Origin: Alligator mississippiensis
Taxonomy: Eukaryota > Chordata > Crocodylia > Alligatoridae
Assembly: GCF_030867095.1 (NCBI RefSeq)
Contig: NC_081826.1
Coordinates: forward strand, 57,487,501-57,551,500
Length of the DNA: 64,000 bases
Direction of reading: 5' to 3'
The notes beneath the pieces are model-generated. The model was not told the DNA's origin and did not search any database. It saw only the letters and a program-made list of their open reading frames with translations. Below are positions 1 to 34,530 of the stretch, piece after piece. The position numbers were made by a program, and so were the translations under genes. Positions within the stretch are counted from its first letter, which is position 1. Every line of letters starts with the position of its first letter.

Positions 1-2851
1 ATTATGTTGCAAGTAATCTTTAAAAAAATTAAACATCTACTGCTAAAAATATGCCACCATTAAACTGTCAAAATTAAATCAGTCAAGTAATTTCAAGTCC
101 ATAGACTTGTAAAGCAAAAAGGCCCCACTTTGTGAAACCATCTGTATATAAAAATGGTTGTTTAACAAATACATAAATTTAAGCACAGATGGATTTAAGC
201 ATTAATATTAATTCTTTTCTGAGTTAGAATTTTAAAAAATGAAAACTATGGATACGTGGTGCTTAGCAACACTACATCACAAGCACCCAAAATGTTACCA
301 TGATATATTTTTAATTCAATTTGAACACTGTAAAGATGTGGGTTGCTATCTTTTGGGTAATTATTTGTAAAGTGATATAAAACACTTTGTTTACATGAAA
401 GTATATAAATAATAAAAAAAAAAAAATGCCCAGGAGGCAGATTTGGCATACACATACATTGCATATCTGTTTATTGAGCACTGATGAAAAACAGTTCGGA
501 AACTTTTCCAGGAACTATTTCTATCCTGCATGCTCACTAGACAAACACATCGTTCAAACATAGGTTTAATTTAGGATAATTTAATGCTTAACAAAGGTAA
601 TCATTTTTGATTTTGCATAATTAAGTTTACAAAAATAATGTAACATTTATAAAATAAATCAGCATTTCCCAATAAATTACAGTAGTGACATTCTTATTTG
701 ACAATGTAATATATCGCATAAAATAGATAACATCCTTCAGAAAGACAAAATGCTATGTTACATGCTTTAATCTAGTATTTTGGCAGTGTGTGAAAACATT
801 TTATTGTACATACTCTGTTTAAACTACAGTGTAAAAACAAAGCTTAAAGTCTGGTTCTGTATCAGTTATATGAGGATTCAAAAAAAATATTTTGGGATAC
901 TGCAGAACTAACCAAAACAGGGTGAGATTTCAGTTGTGAAATATGCTGAGCCTTAAAACAGTAGACCAGATCTTATTCCTATAGAAGTGCTTGGAGCTTT
1001 GCTATTGGACGCCTTGGCTTCAGGAATAAGTACAATCACTTAAATGGGAGTTACATGGGTCAATACCGATCAGGAACAGGTTCTAATTTTTTTCATAAAA
1101 GACTCAGTCTCTATGCATGCAAAGCAAACAGTCCTGTTCCACTGACATTAACATTGAATTTCTCAACTTTAACAGAAATATATGCAAGGCCACTGTTAGT
1201 AATTTATTATTCTGCTAACAAAAAGTGAAGAATACACACCAAAAAGAGAACAAGGAGTTGTTACTGTTCCATAAAGCAATTTACTATATGCTTTTTCTTA
1301 AAAATAAAGAGTAGACAGAGAAAAAATATTTTTTAAAGGCTTGCAGTTTATAAAATAACTACAAATACCATAAAGTATCATATATTTTGCTTGGTGCTGG
1401 GTGAACTCATTAAAACCTTAGACATTTTCAAATCAACACTTAATTTTTCCTACGTTATATTATTTTGTGGCTGTCTGCACAAAAGGAACTGTGAGTTTTT
1501 AAGGATGGGTATGTACTATTTTACTATCCATCAAGTTAGTGGCACCATGGTGGTGGCAGAGTTTTCTGATGCTACAATAAATTAAGGCACCTAAAGCCAG
1601 AGCATACCATATATCTGACTCTAATGTGCAATTTAATTAAAATAATCTAACAACCCATATTATTTAGTTCTTTGCATTTTCAATTTCTAGTTAACTGTTT
1701 ATGAAAGAAAGTTTCCATTAAATAGAAAAAGAATTATCACTGCTATTAGGAATAACCAGACGGTGCAAAGTGGTATTTTTGTGATGTCATTTCCTGAATG
1801 ACAGTGCAGCAAAATACAGTCTCTTTAAATCCCGGTGAATACAGTGTCACATTAAATACTAACTGTGTGCAAATGTAACCACTGGTCAGTATGTTACAGA
1901 TCCCCCTCTGTGTTCAGCTATGGAGGACTGTCCATTGTTACAGGACCTAGCCATAGAAGTTTACCTCTTTAGCTTAAGCTACAGCAGTTCCTGCTGATAG
2001 CTTTAGAGGCCCTGAGTTCAGTTTCTGTTGTGTTACTCAAGGTGACGGCCTTCACAGAAGTGGGGACTCATCACAAGTGATAGAAGCTCACTGACATTCC
2101 AGTTCTGGATGAATACCCAACTGCATACTTGCTCAATGGCCACTATCTTAGGCAAAATGCCACGGTTTTAACTGGGAACTAACAAAAGTAAAAACATGGT
2201 CTGCTACAGCTTGTACTAACCCAACCACTTTAGTTATAGACTATAGACCATGTCCTCTGTGGATCACAGACCGACAATTCACATACTAACCAATAAGTTA
2301 CATACACATAGTGCACGTGCAGAATAAAATAAGGTTCACAAACCCACATTTCATGGTTGCTTGTTTGGGGCTTTTTGCTCATTTCTTTATGTTGTTGGCC
2401 TTCTCATTTTTATCATGTCCATCCAAACTGCTAGGTAAACATGACAACAAATTTATGTTGAATAACATTTATGAAATGTTATTCAACAAATTTAATTCTT
2501 ATGTTGACGATGTTTATCAGGGGCATGATTTCCCCACTTTAGAAGTTTTTAATAAACCAGGACTTGCTTCCATTAAATACTTTCACTTTACATTTAATTC
2601 ATATATTCTGTTTAAAATCCTACTCTGATATTTGTTATGGAATCTTGGCTATTGTTTTCTTAACCCACACTTTCAGGTCTACCATTCATAGCTAAATAAG
2701 CACAAATCAGAGTCACATCTCAATGAAGAAAGTATGTACATATCTAAAATAACAGATGACAACTACAAATGTAAAATAAAAAATGAACCTGTTCAATTAA
2801 ATGATCAAAAAATGTTAACCAAATATATGTGTGTGTGTGTGTGTGTGTGTG

Positions 2852-2882
<31 letters not shown>

Positions 2883-3020
2883 CAGTATAATCTGCATAGT
2901 GTGCTTTGCTTTCTAAGTTTTAAAACAGAACAAGATATAATTTATTATCCTGAGATTTCCAGTGTTCAGGTGTCCTAACAATTTATACAGTGCATATAAA
3001 AGAAAAAAAAAGAAACATTA
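1..3020 (-). other. HNF4G 3' UTR and downstream flank
   Basis: AT-rich sequence downstream of the stop codon, with no ORF that resembles a gene. AATAAA signals on the minus strand lie at 2941-2946, 1203-1208, 800-805 and 470-475, so the 3' end cannot be fixed from sequence alone. The proximal 200 nt of the UTR contain the TG/CA palindrome. Confidence 0.5.
2828..2883. repeat. Self-complementary (TG)n-(CA)n microsatellite
   Basis: An uninterrupted TG tract (2828-2852), a 2-bp spacer and an uninterrupted AC tract (2855-2883) form a nearly perfect palindrome. It lies about 140-195 nt past the HNF4G stop codon, so it would be transcribed in the 3' UTR and could fold as a hairpin with alternating purine-pyrimidine arms. 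Confidence 0.95.
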
Positions 3021-26034
<23,014 letters not shown>

Positions 26035-26100
26035 CACTGAGCGTGGACACACTAAAGGAAAGCAGCTCAAAAGTACAACTGTACTATGATGAGATCTACT

Positions 26101-26190
26101 CTATTTTGCTGGGAACTAGTGATTGATAATCCAAAGTTAACTGTAACTGTGTCACTTATGTGCTGCAATGGGAGGAGCTATAAAACTGCT
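26101..26190 (-). promoter_or_regulatory. Candidate HNF4G proximal promoter motif cluster
   Basis: Just upstream of exon 1: an ONECUT/HNF6-like core ATTGATAA (26122-26129) lies next to CCAAAGTTAAC (26131-26141). The latter combines an HNF4-like half site (CAAAGT) with an HNF1 half site (GTTAAC). These factors regulate HNF4 genes in mammals. The match is to short motifs only and the transcription start is unknown. Confidence 0.3.
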
Positions 26191-26199
26191 TCTGCATGC

Positions 26200-27780
26200 C
26201 ATATTCTGCCTGTACTTTTTTCTTTTTTATGGTAGACCAGGCAATTCTTCTGATAATCTTGGAATGTTCATGCAACTGTCTTATCAGGAGTTCTTAAGTT
26301 CATTGAGAAGAGTACCCAATAGGCAAGTCTAGTCACTTTAGTAAGGTAGTGCCAAATGCTGCCCACTGTTTGACCTCTACTTCACAACCTGTGGGAGCAT
26401 GAAAGATCTTAAATGAAAAACCACTTTGTTTCTTCCACATAGGAACAGTCTGTACATTCGTTCAAATGCTCTTCTTTCTGCACGGCTTTCTAGAAAAGGA
26501 GTGGAATATGCTGAGGATATAATGGGCTATTGTTCAATAGATAAATCACTTTGGGGTTGGCCATACCAACCTGATAGGCTACAGGGAGATTCTTTTTTCC
26601 TAAACCTAGCTTAAACCACTTGTGTGCATTCTTTGCAAACAGGTTTGAAGGCAGCAGATGAACAATGTGTTTTTAAATGATTCTTTGTGGGAAATAATCT
26701 AGGCAATTCATCATAGATGCTCACTGTGCATACAATTACTCTAAACACCATATATATGGAGCTGTGTAACTGACTAGCATATAATTAATCTTCTCCAGTA
26801 ACTGGTTACATGGTTACTAAAAAGATTCAGAGATTGTTCTACCAAATATAGTCACAAACTGACCCCATGAAAAGCAGTTTTGACAATAACAAAAAACAAC
26901 AATGGAAGGATAGGAAATTCTACCATCTCCACTGGGGAAAAAAACTACAAGAGACCTAGCAAGGGAGGGACATTCCTGAAGAACAAAAATATTCTCAATA
27001 TTAATCTATCTAGTCCCCAAATCCCATAGAATAGAACAGAGGTACTCATCATTCACAAAGAAGTAGGTATCACAATCTACTGTTTGTTTTTGTTGGACTT
27101 TCTGTGGCTCTCTCCAGTCCAGTCACCAGTGACTCATGGGAGCTAGGACAGCATGAAACAACTGCGAAGGCTGCTACTTATTTTGCTACAGTCTACAAAT
27201 GTCTAGTTTCCCAGTCCTGAGTAAGGGCTGTTTGCCCAAAGGCTTGTCTGTTTTTAAAAGCAAATTTAGAATGTTCTTAAAATGGGATTTTGGAAGAAAT
27301 AATATCCACTTGAAATACCCCTTTATTTAGAAAAGATCCAGAAAGTGTTGTACACTAGAATCATTCCACATTTTTAAGTTTTCATTTTCCAAATGGTCCT
27401 CATTAATTGTATCTTAGTAATGCAGCAATTGCTATTAAACTAATTAGTCACTAGTTATTGACTCACAGGATAAAGCACATTACTTAAAATGGTATAAAAA
27501 GGTCTGAATGTTAATTACCTTTTTCTCTCAGCTATGTGTCCCACGCTTCAGACAGGATTTCTGAATGAAAGTGTGATCTTTCTGTAAGTTATAATTGGAT
27601 TATTTTTACCAAAACTTCCTATTGTGCAATTTAAATTAAGAATAGTTACATTACAAGATCAAAGTCCCAATCCTGCAAATTCTCAGGCACAAGAATAACT
27701 TCAAAGTGAGGAGGGGAAAGATTTTTATCTCCATCACTTATGGGTCAAAAAAGTGTCAAGGTAGTTTCATGACACAGTCA
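26200..27780. other. Upstream flank of HNF4G, nothing recognised
   Basis: AT-rich DNA without convincing ORFs, RNA genes or repeats that I can name. It could contain regulatory DNA or an alternative 5' exon that is not recognisable from sequence alone. Confidence 0.4.
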
Positions 27781-27834
27781 CATCCCCCATTTCCGCAGTG
27801 TAGCTCAGTGGCTTTGGTTCCTCAAAGCCCTGGA

Positions 27835-28610
27835 TGATTAGTACCTTGCAGAGTCCAGATCATGCTGCAGGAGAAGCAGCCAGAGATTGTTTTAAGTCCT
27901 TGAAAGAGGTAAAAATCTTGCACTGCCCTGTCTTGACACCCCCTCCTTTGCCTTCCATGCTTAGCAGCACCTCCCTTCCCCACCCGCTCTTCTCCCTCTC
28001 TATTTATGTCTCTGGGCACAGGAAGGGCAGATCCAACCAGTTCCCAACTGACCCAGGAGCAGGGGAAGCCATAGAATCACTCCTGCCCCATTCCGGCAAT
28101 GGCTGTATCAAGCTGGGCTCAACAGTAGCACTGGTGGAAGGTGGGATTCACCTCCCTGACAGGTCACCCCAAGTTGTTTCCCACCAGCTCATGATCACAG
28201 GGAGAGGGAACCTGCTCTGCTGCTGTTATTGTCCCTAAATGAGCCCAGCTCCCTGCACAGCCACTTCCCACAACCACAGCCGGGATGGGGCAGGAGTAGC
28301 CAGGACAGTGGTGCTGATGGGCAGGTCTCCCCTTCCTGTCCCCAGAGGTGTAAATAGACAGGGGAAGGGTGGTAATGAGAAGGGGAGGAGGTGCCACTAA
28401 GAACAGATGGTAGGTGGTGCCAAGACCTGTTGTGTGGATTCTTAACTGATTATGGGGCTTCAAAAAAATCCCCATCTGCTGCTCCTGCAGCATGATCTGG
28501 CTACTCAGGTGTTGGGGGAGGTTGAGTGTGAGGAGGGGCAAAGAAGAGTGCAGCCACCCTTGCAGCACCAGTCGCTGCTCCTACACACCCCTTTTACAAG
28601 CCCTGGATTT
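27835..28610. mobile_element. Foldback element with about 0.35-kb inverted arms
   Basis: The left half is an inverted copy of the right half. CCAGATCATGCTGCAGGAG at 27853 recurs on the opposite strand near 28480. The left TCTATTTATGTCTCTGGGCA (28000) pairs with the right-hand sequence near 28350. Because of this symmetry, similar peptides are predicted on the two strands (27834-28238 plus, 28164-28568 minus), so neither is a gene. The ends and target-site duplication are unresolved. Confidence 0.65.
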
Positions 28611-28888
28611 GGCTATGGCTACATGGCACCCACTGATGAAGGCTTAGGACTGTACTGCAGGCTAATGTACTTGCCATTTTCAAAGGGACTACTCAGTGCC
28701 ATCTGTCCTCACTCTTGGTTCCATGATTCTTCTGATATGCTAGGGCACAGAGAATGTTTACTAACTAGAGCTCTTCAGAATTTAAGACAGAAGGTAAAGA
28801 AGTCATACACCATGTGAGCAAATCCTGCCCTGCCCCTATCCATTCCCCAGTAGAACGTCAGTTTTGCTGTATGAGGGCCCTCAGTGAT

Positions 28889-29640
28889 TAGGGGTGCACC
28901 AATAATGATTTTTTTTGGCCAATTATTAACCAGGCATATCAGCTGATACTGATATGATTGTTGATATGCAACCCGGCAGCTTGGTGAGCAGCATCTGGTT
29001 GGTAAGTCTGTTGTGGGGGAAGAGCCATAGGGGGGGCAGATCAAGATTCCCATGGTGAGGGAAGGAGTAGGGCTGGGGCAGGGGTAGGCACCACCCAGCT
29101 GGGGTGGAGTGGGGCACCGGAAGGAGCCATGGACAGCTCATCCAGAGGTCACAGGGAGGGGAGGAAGCTCCAGCTGCTGGGTGCACCCCCAGGGGAGGTA
29201 CGGGGAGTATGTAACCCCTGGATCTGTGTGCAGGGCGAGGGTGGGCTGCTTGCTGCACAGCCAGAGCTGGGGCTCTGCTGGCCTCTTCCCAGCAGGGGGG
29301 CTGGGCCAGGGCTGTGCTCAGAGTGGGAGGGGTGGGTGGGGCAGGCAGCAGTGGTGCTGGGAGGGTGGATTATGGGGTGGGCTACAACCACTGCAAAATT
29401 CTTCATAGCAACCCCTTAACCCCGCTCCCAGCACTGCCACTGCTTGCCCTACCCCACCCTCCCCGAGTGCAGCACCGGACCAGCCCCCCTGCCTGGAAGA
29501 GGCCGGCACAGCCCTTGGCCCCGAGTGCACAGCAGGCAGCTCGCCCTCGCCCTGTTCACAAATCTGGCCCCCCATGCCTTCCCTTGGGGTGTGTGCAGCG
29601 GTGGGAGCCATGTAATTACAGAATTTTCTATGTGCATCCC
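28889..29640. mobile_element. Foldback element with TIR-like ends
   Basis: Left end TAGGGGTGCACCAAT and right end GTGCATCCCCA are related inverted termini. The GC-rich interior is a long imperfect palindrome centred near 29390. For example GCAGGGGGGCTGGGCCAGGG at 29294 pairs with the 29480-29500 region, and the 29340-29370 region with 29425-29455. Predicted ORFs on both strands are by-products. Shares a module with the 57-kb element. Confidence 0.65.
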
Positions 29641-29649
29641 CAAGCAGGT

Positions 29650-31370
29650 TTGCCAAAATTATAGCCCAGGAAAAACTGGGGAAGAGAGGTACTCCTCTGA
29701 TCAATGATTTGGTGCTTTCCAAGGATGGATCTGACCCTGCCTCTTTCAAACTTCCACCACAGTGCCGCCATGACACAGGTTAGTCATTATCTAGTCCCCT
29801 CTTCCTTGAAGCCACTGTACTTTGCATTTAATATTCATTGGATAAAATGGGAAGAGGTGTGAGGAAGTTTGGGGCTAGCCATTAGCAGATCCTGGAACAG
29901 GGCAAGGGGGGGGGGGGTGTGCCCTCACCCCATTTGGCTGTGCCACATATGCAGTGAGCTCTGGGTTCACTGCCTGGTCAATACAGGCTCCTGCTGAAGC
30001 TCTGTTTGAGCAGTGGGCTTGGAGCTCAGATACAAAGCAGGGGCTTGCTCTGGGTAGACCTTGTGCTGAAAGCTCACGTGCCACAAAGCCAAAGTATCCC
30101 CTTTGGATCTGCCCCATAGGGCCAGCTTGAACTTAGGGCCCTCTCCCATCAAGAGTAGCTTCCATCACACTTAACAAGCCACCCTCTAGTTGTCTTGGTG
30201 GTCCTCCTGTCATGGATGCCTAAAGGATTACTTTCCAGAGGAGGGCAAAGTGCTAAAAATGGCAGTTATTTGGCTGGATATCTGCCATTTGGGCACATAA
30301 AGTGAAACAGGATTTTGCCATAAATCTATGCACCGGATGATGTATGGCACCATTCAGCCACAGTCAGTTCCAGCTTTGTAATGCTCACTAGCATTCAGTC
30401 CCATACAGAGCAATATTCTTTTCCTATTATTAAGCACCTGCATTGCTTTTCAAATTCTGTCTGACCTTGCAACTAGTACCATAAGATGCTCCTTCAGATT
30501 CTGAGTCAGACCATCTACCTCTGACAGCTAGGGGATATTAGTCTAGATAATATGAAAGTTTAAAAATAGAATGACTAGTTGGGCTAAAACAATGCTCCTT
30601 TGAGATATACAATTTGTAAACCAGAGCAAGAAAGGATTTTTTAAAATTATTTGTGAGTAATTCTGGCAAAAAAAAAAACAGCACAATACTTTTTTTTTAA
30701 TATTAGCTCATTATCAACTGATAAAGGCTCAAGCAGACATTATTCTTATCTTATCTTAAGCCTGTTAATTGTTCTGCTTGCTGTATTAGATTTAATCACC
30801 CTTTCTGTTCATGGTATAAAACAGAACACAAGCTAATAAAATCAAGGTTATTTCCATAAAAGTCTTGCTGAAAAAGGCACCACTGATGCCAAAACCTGCC
30901 ATTTCAAAGTGGCAAGCCAAAATATTATGTAGGACTAACTTCTCATGTGTGCCTATTCTGGATTGACAAAGTTAGGTCCCTAAAAAAATTTCATGTTGTG
31001 AGTTGGGGAAGATTTTGCTGGAGTACGTTATTTAATAATATATACTAAGCAAGAAACAGTGAGTCAATCTGCATCTCAAGTGTTCCCACTCCTGTAGGGC
31101 AAAAGTGTATCCAGGGTGTCTTTCCACTACCTAACATATCTATGTTACCCAATGAATTGATAGGATGGACACTATATTATACCCATTAGAGTGAGGAGTG
31201 CAACACTGAACCTTCACAGCCTCTGAGAAGCTTAATGAAAACTTTATGCATGCTGAGCCACAATCTTGAATCCCGTTCTTAAATGATATCTTAATTCAGT
31301 AAAACTGCCAAAAATAAATTACTCAATTTATATATATAACAGTTATGTACAGAAAGCAGCAGTGCAAATT
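29650..31370. other. Intergenic, nothing recognised
   Basis: No supported gene. A 12-G run lies at 29906-29917. The rest is AT-rich and unassigned. Confidence 0.4.
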
Positions 31371-31384
31371 TCCTTACTTTATTG

Positions 31385-31880
31385 CAGAATCATAGAAAAA
31401 ATATGGCTGGAAGGGATCTCAAAATGTCATTTAGTTCTACTCAAGGCAGGACCACCCTGTCTAAACCATCCTAAATGAATGTTTATCTAACCTGCATTAA
31501 AAAATTGCCAGAGAAAGAGATTCCATAGCTTTTCTAGATAATCTGTTCCAGTGTTTATTCACTCACATGGTGAGAAAATTCTTCCTAATATCTATCTGAA
31601 ATCTTCCTGGTTGCAATTTAGTCACATTACTTTTCGTCCTCTGTGGACACAGATGATAATTAATCACTGTCTTCATTACAACAAGCTTCTTTATGTATTT
31701 TGAAGACTGTTCAAACCTCATCTTCTCTTCTCTAGATTATATATTTCCAGTTCTTCAGACACTTCCTCATATGTGTACATTTACAAATTTATTTACTCTG
31801 CTCTAGAGGGATGTACCATCCCACAGTACCAGAGAAGTCTGGTGTTCTTTCTTATACTACTATTTGCCTCTCAGCTAAAA
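31385..31880 (-). mobile_element. CR1 LINE 3' fragment, antisense
   Basis: Begins AGAATCATAGAAAAAATATGG then CTGGAAGGGATCTCAAAA, the reverse complement of a CR1 3' end, and continues with AATTCTTCCTAATATCTA and CTTCTCTTCTCTAGATTA phrases of the RT 3' region. 5' truncated, no intact frame. Confidence 0.78.
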
Positions 31881-33930
31881 GACAACAGGGGCTAATTAGT
31901 GATCACCATACTATGTGACAGGTACTGGGCACAGATCACCAATTCATTTCAAAGACAAACATGCAAGAAAGTTGGCATTTTAGTTTCATAGAATGGCTTT
32001 TCTAGTAGCATTTATCATTTCACATTTACTAACAAATAACTTCAAGGGACAAAAATTACCTATGTATAGAATTCATACCCAAAAACATTCACTGTAAAGA
32101 AAAATAATAATGTATTCTTCATTTGTAGCTTATTTTTAATATAACTAGGCCCTCAAAAAATAAATGTTGCTGCTCCTTATAAATTTAATTCTGGCCTTTG
32201 TACTTATACCCTAACCTATATCTTTACAACATGATCACATTTATAGTAAAATACCACAAAAATGCTCTAATTACACTTAAACCAAAATGAGAAGTAAAAG
32301 AATTCAAATCCATGGCCAAATTTTGTAGATGGCTCCTGTATTCAGCATATATCAAACCAAAACCATCAATGTTATCCTTGTATATAGCAGCTAGACAAGA
32401 TTTGTGCTTCAAGCCTATCACTAATTATTTTATAGCTAATCAAGGGGGAGGGACTGTTTCTTTGAAAATATTGTATACTTCAGTGTGAGGATGGCCAACC
32501 TACAGCACACATGTCACAAATGGCATGGACACCCTGTGTACATGGGGCACATGGTAGATTTGGGAGTGGGCATGCATCACAGTGACAGACAGGGCAGGTA
32601 GCAGAAAGAAGAGCATCACCTGGATCACTCGGAGAATTAAGACTACTTTTGAATGTAATATTTAACATCAGAAAAAAATGAATCATATGGGTCTTAATTG
32701 AGCTGAAAATGCAAGGCTAATTATTGCATTTAGTAGTTTTGTACGATGTAAGTTTGTTCTTGTGCATAAGGAAGGACTTCTGTACTATGATAGAAAAATA
32801 ACATCTCAATTCTTAAACATTGCAATACATAAAAAACCTAAAATACAAAGACAAAAGTTGCAGAACCAAACATGGACAAGGCTGGCTTCTGATTAATGAT
32901 AAATTTACTAAACAATATGTGCATCATAGGATTAAATGCATGGCAGAACAACTCCTCTCACTAAGCTGATCTAAGGTATAAAATAAGGCAAGCTTCTCAA
33001 CATAGTATCAACTGCTATCTTTAATTTAGAAACAGGACAAGTTCAGTTTTCTGTCACTTCAATACTTTCCACTACATCTCAAGTTTGTCCTAAAAGTTTA
33101 GCAGCTAAATTAAACATCAAAAACCATAGTCAATATGTGAATTTAATGAAATATTTTCTCAGCACACTTATTAGGCTGGGCAATAGGATTAGATGTAAGA
33201 AATCATGCCAGGTGAAACATAAGTACAAATCTTTGTGGGAAATGTACTCTGAGCCTGTTTCCATTACTCACATTTTTAAATGCTGAGACCACTCCTAGGC
33301 ATTCACTACACTTGTGCAGGTGTTTAACTTACTCGTATGGTCATTCAAAGTGATGATTCATTACATAAGGTACCAATGTATCACATGACAAAACTAGGTA
33401 AATTTCTTTAGTGAATTATGATGAGCTTTTTCATTTTGTAGTAACTGAGAACAGATTGCTAAAGTAATGGAGGCCTAAATTATCATCATAAAGAATGCCT
33501 GTGCCTTAAAGAATCCAGTTTTCAGATCTTCCAACTGTAACCTCAATAATCATTAATAAAACGATGCAGAAACCAAAAAACCCAGATGACTTCTGATACG
33601 TCATATTGTATTAACCATTTAAAGACTTCACACTTGCTCAATTCACCATACATGTGCTGGTAATTTGGAAAATGTTGCCAGTACAGTTTAGCGAATGGCA
33701 ATGTACTCAGGTTATGTTAGATGTTCAAAAGCAACTAGAAAAGTTAACCATACCATTCCCATTAATTTCAATTTGCAGTTTTCAATTTAGAGGTGATACT
33801 TTGTGCTGTGTATATCTGAGAGGACATATTAGAAGGATTATGGACAAACTTTTTATGGTACTAAAGGATTTGAAACCACCTTACACCATTTAATGATTTG
33901 GGCCACTTACAGCACTCCTCCATGTTACAA
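31880..33930. other. Intergenic, nothing firmly recognised
   Basis: AT-rich. A piece near 32487-32600 (GGATGGCCAACCTACAGCAC) resembles a hAT terminus but has no matching second end. Confidence 0.35.
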
Positions 33931-34149
33931 ATGTCTATAGCAGGGGTGTCCAACCTTTTTGAATATGGGGCCGGATCATGAACTTTTTATCACCCAGTGA
34001 GCTGGTGAGCTACATTCAAAGACCTCACAGGAAGCAGTATCACATCAGGAAGTGATGTCACGTGACCTTTGACACCAATGATGTTGCAGGAAGTGACAAT
34101 AAAATGGGTCTAACCAGTTCAAAACTCTCCCTCTATAGCATCCACCTCT

Positions 34150-34232
34150 CCACTGTTCGGGACAGGATACTGAGCTAGATGGACCATTGGGCTGACCAAG
34201 CATGGCACTTTTTATGTTCTTATGTTCTTTGG
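34150..34232 (+). mobile_element. CR1-like 3' tail nested in hAT element
   Basis: GAGCTAGATGGACCATTGG, TGACCAAGCATGGCA and TTATGTTCTTATGTTCTT match the common CR1-family tail. The reverse complement of the same family occurs at 53885-53955. Confidence 0.65.
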
Positions 34233-34409
34233 CTGAGCTTCCAAACTATGGCTGAGGTTTGCAAAAAGGGGTTGATAGGCATGTTACAAAGTTGTCATAA
34301 AAGATTTGGAGCCCTCTAAATCCCACTCATTTTAATGGAAGTTGGCCTTTTGACTCAGCTTTGAAAATCTCAGCCCAAGGTGCCAACCAAATAAGTCAAA
34401 ATATATTTT

Positions 34410-34530
34410 GCATTTCTATGCAGTGCATGTATGTAGGGCTCTCCAAGCATTTTACAAACATTAAATGAACCTCAGGATATCCCTGCTTTTCAGAAGAAAT
34501 GTGGTGGTGAGGACATTCTGGGAACATCTC
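34410..34530 (+). mobile_element. MIR-like SINE fragment
   Basis: CTCCAAGCATTTTACAAACA then TTAAATGAACCTCAGGATATCCC resembles the MIR core and adjoining segment. Diverged. Confidence 0.45.

Noticed and set aside
2734-2916. 60-residue ORF with Cys-Val and Thr-His repeats
   Set aside because: Translation of the dinucleotide microsatellite.
27834-28568. 134-residue ORFs on both strands
   Set aside because: The peptides mirror each other because the DNA is a foldback repeat; composition and symmetry argue against coding.
29109-29776. Apparent CpG island or promoter at 29 kb
   Set aside because: GC-rich because of a foldback repeat; few CpG compared with GpC and no adjoining exon.
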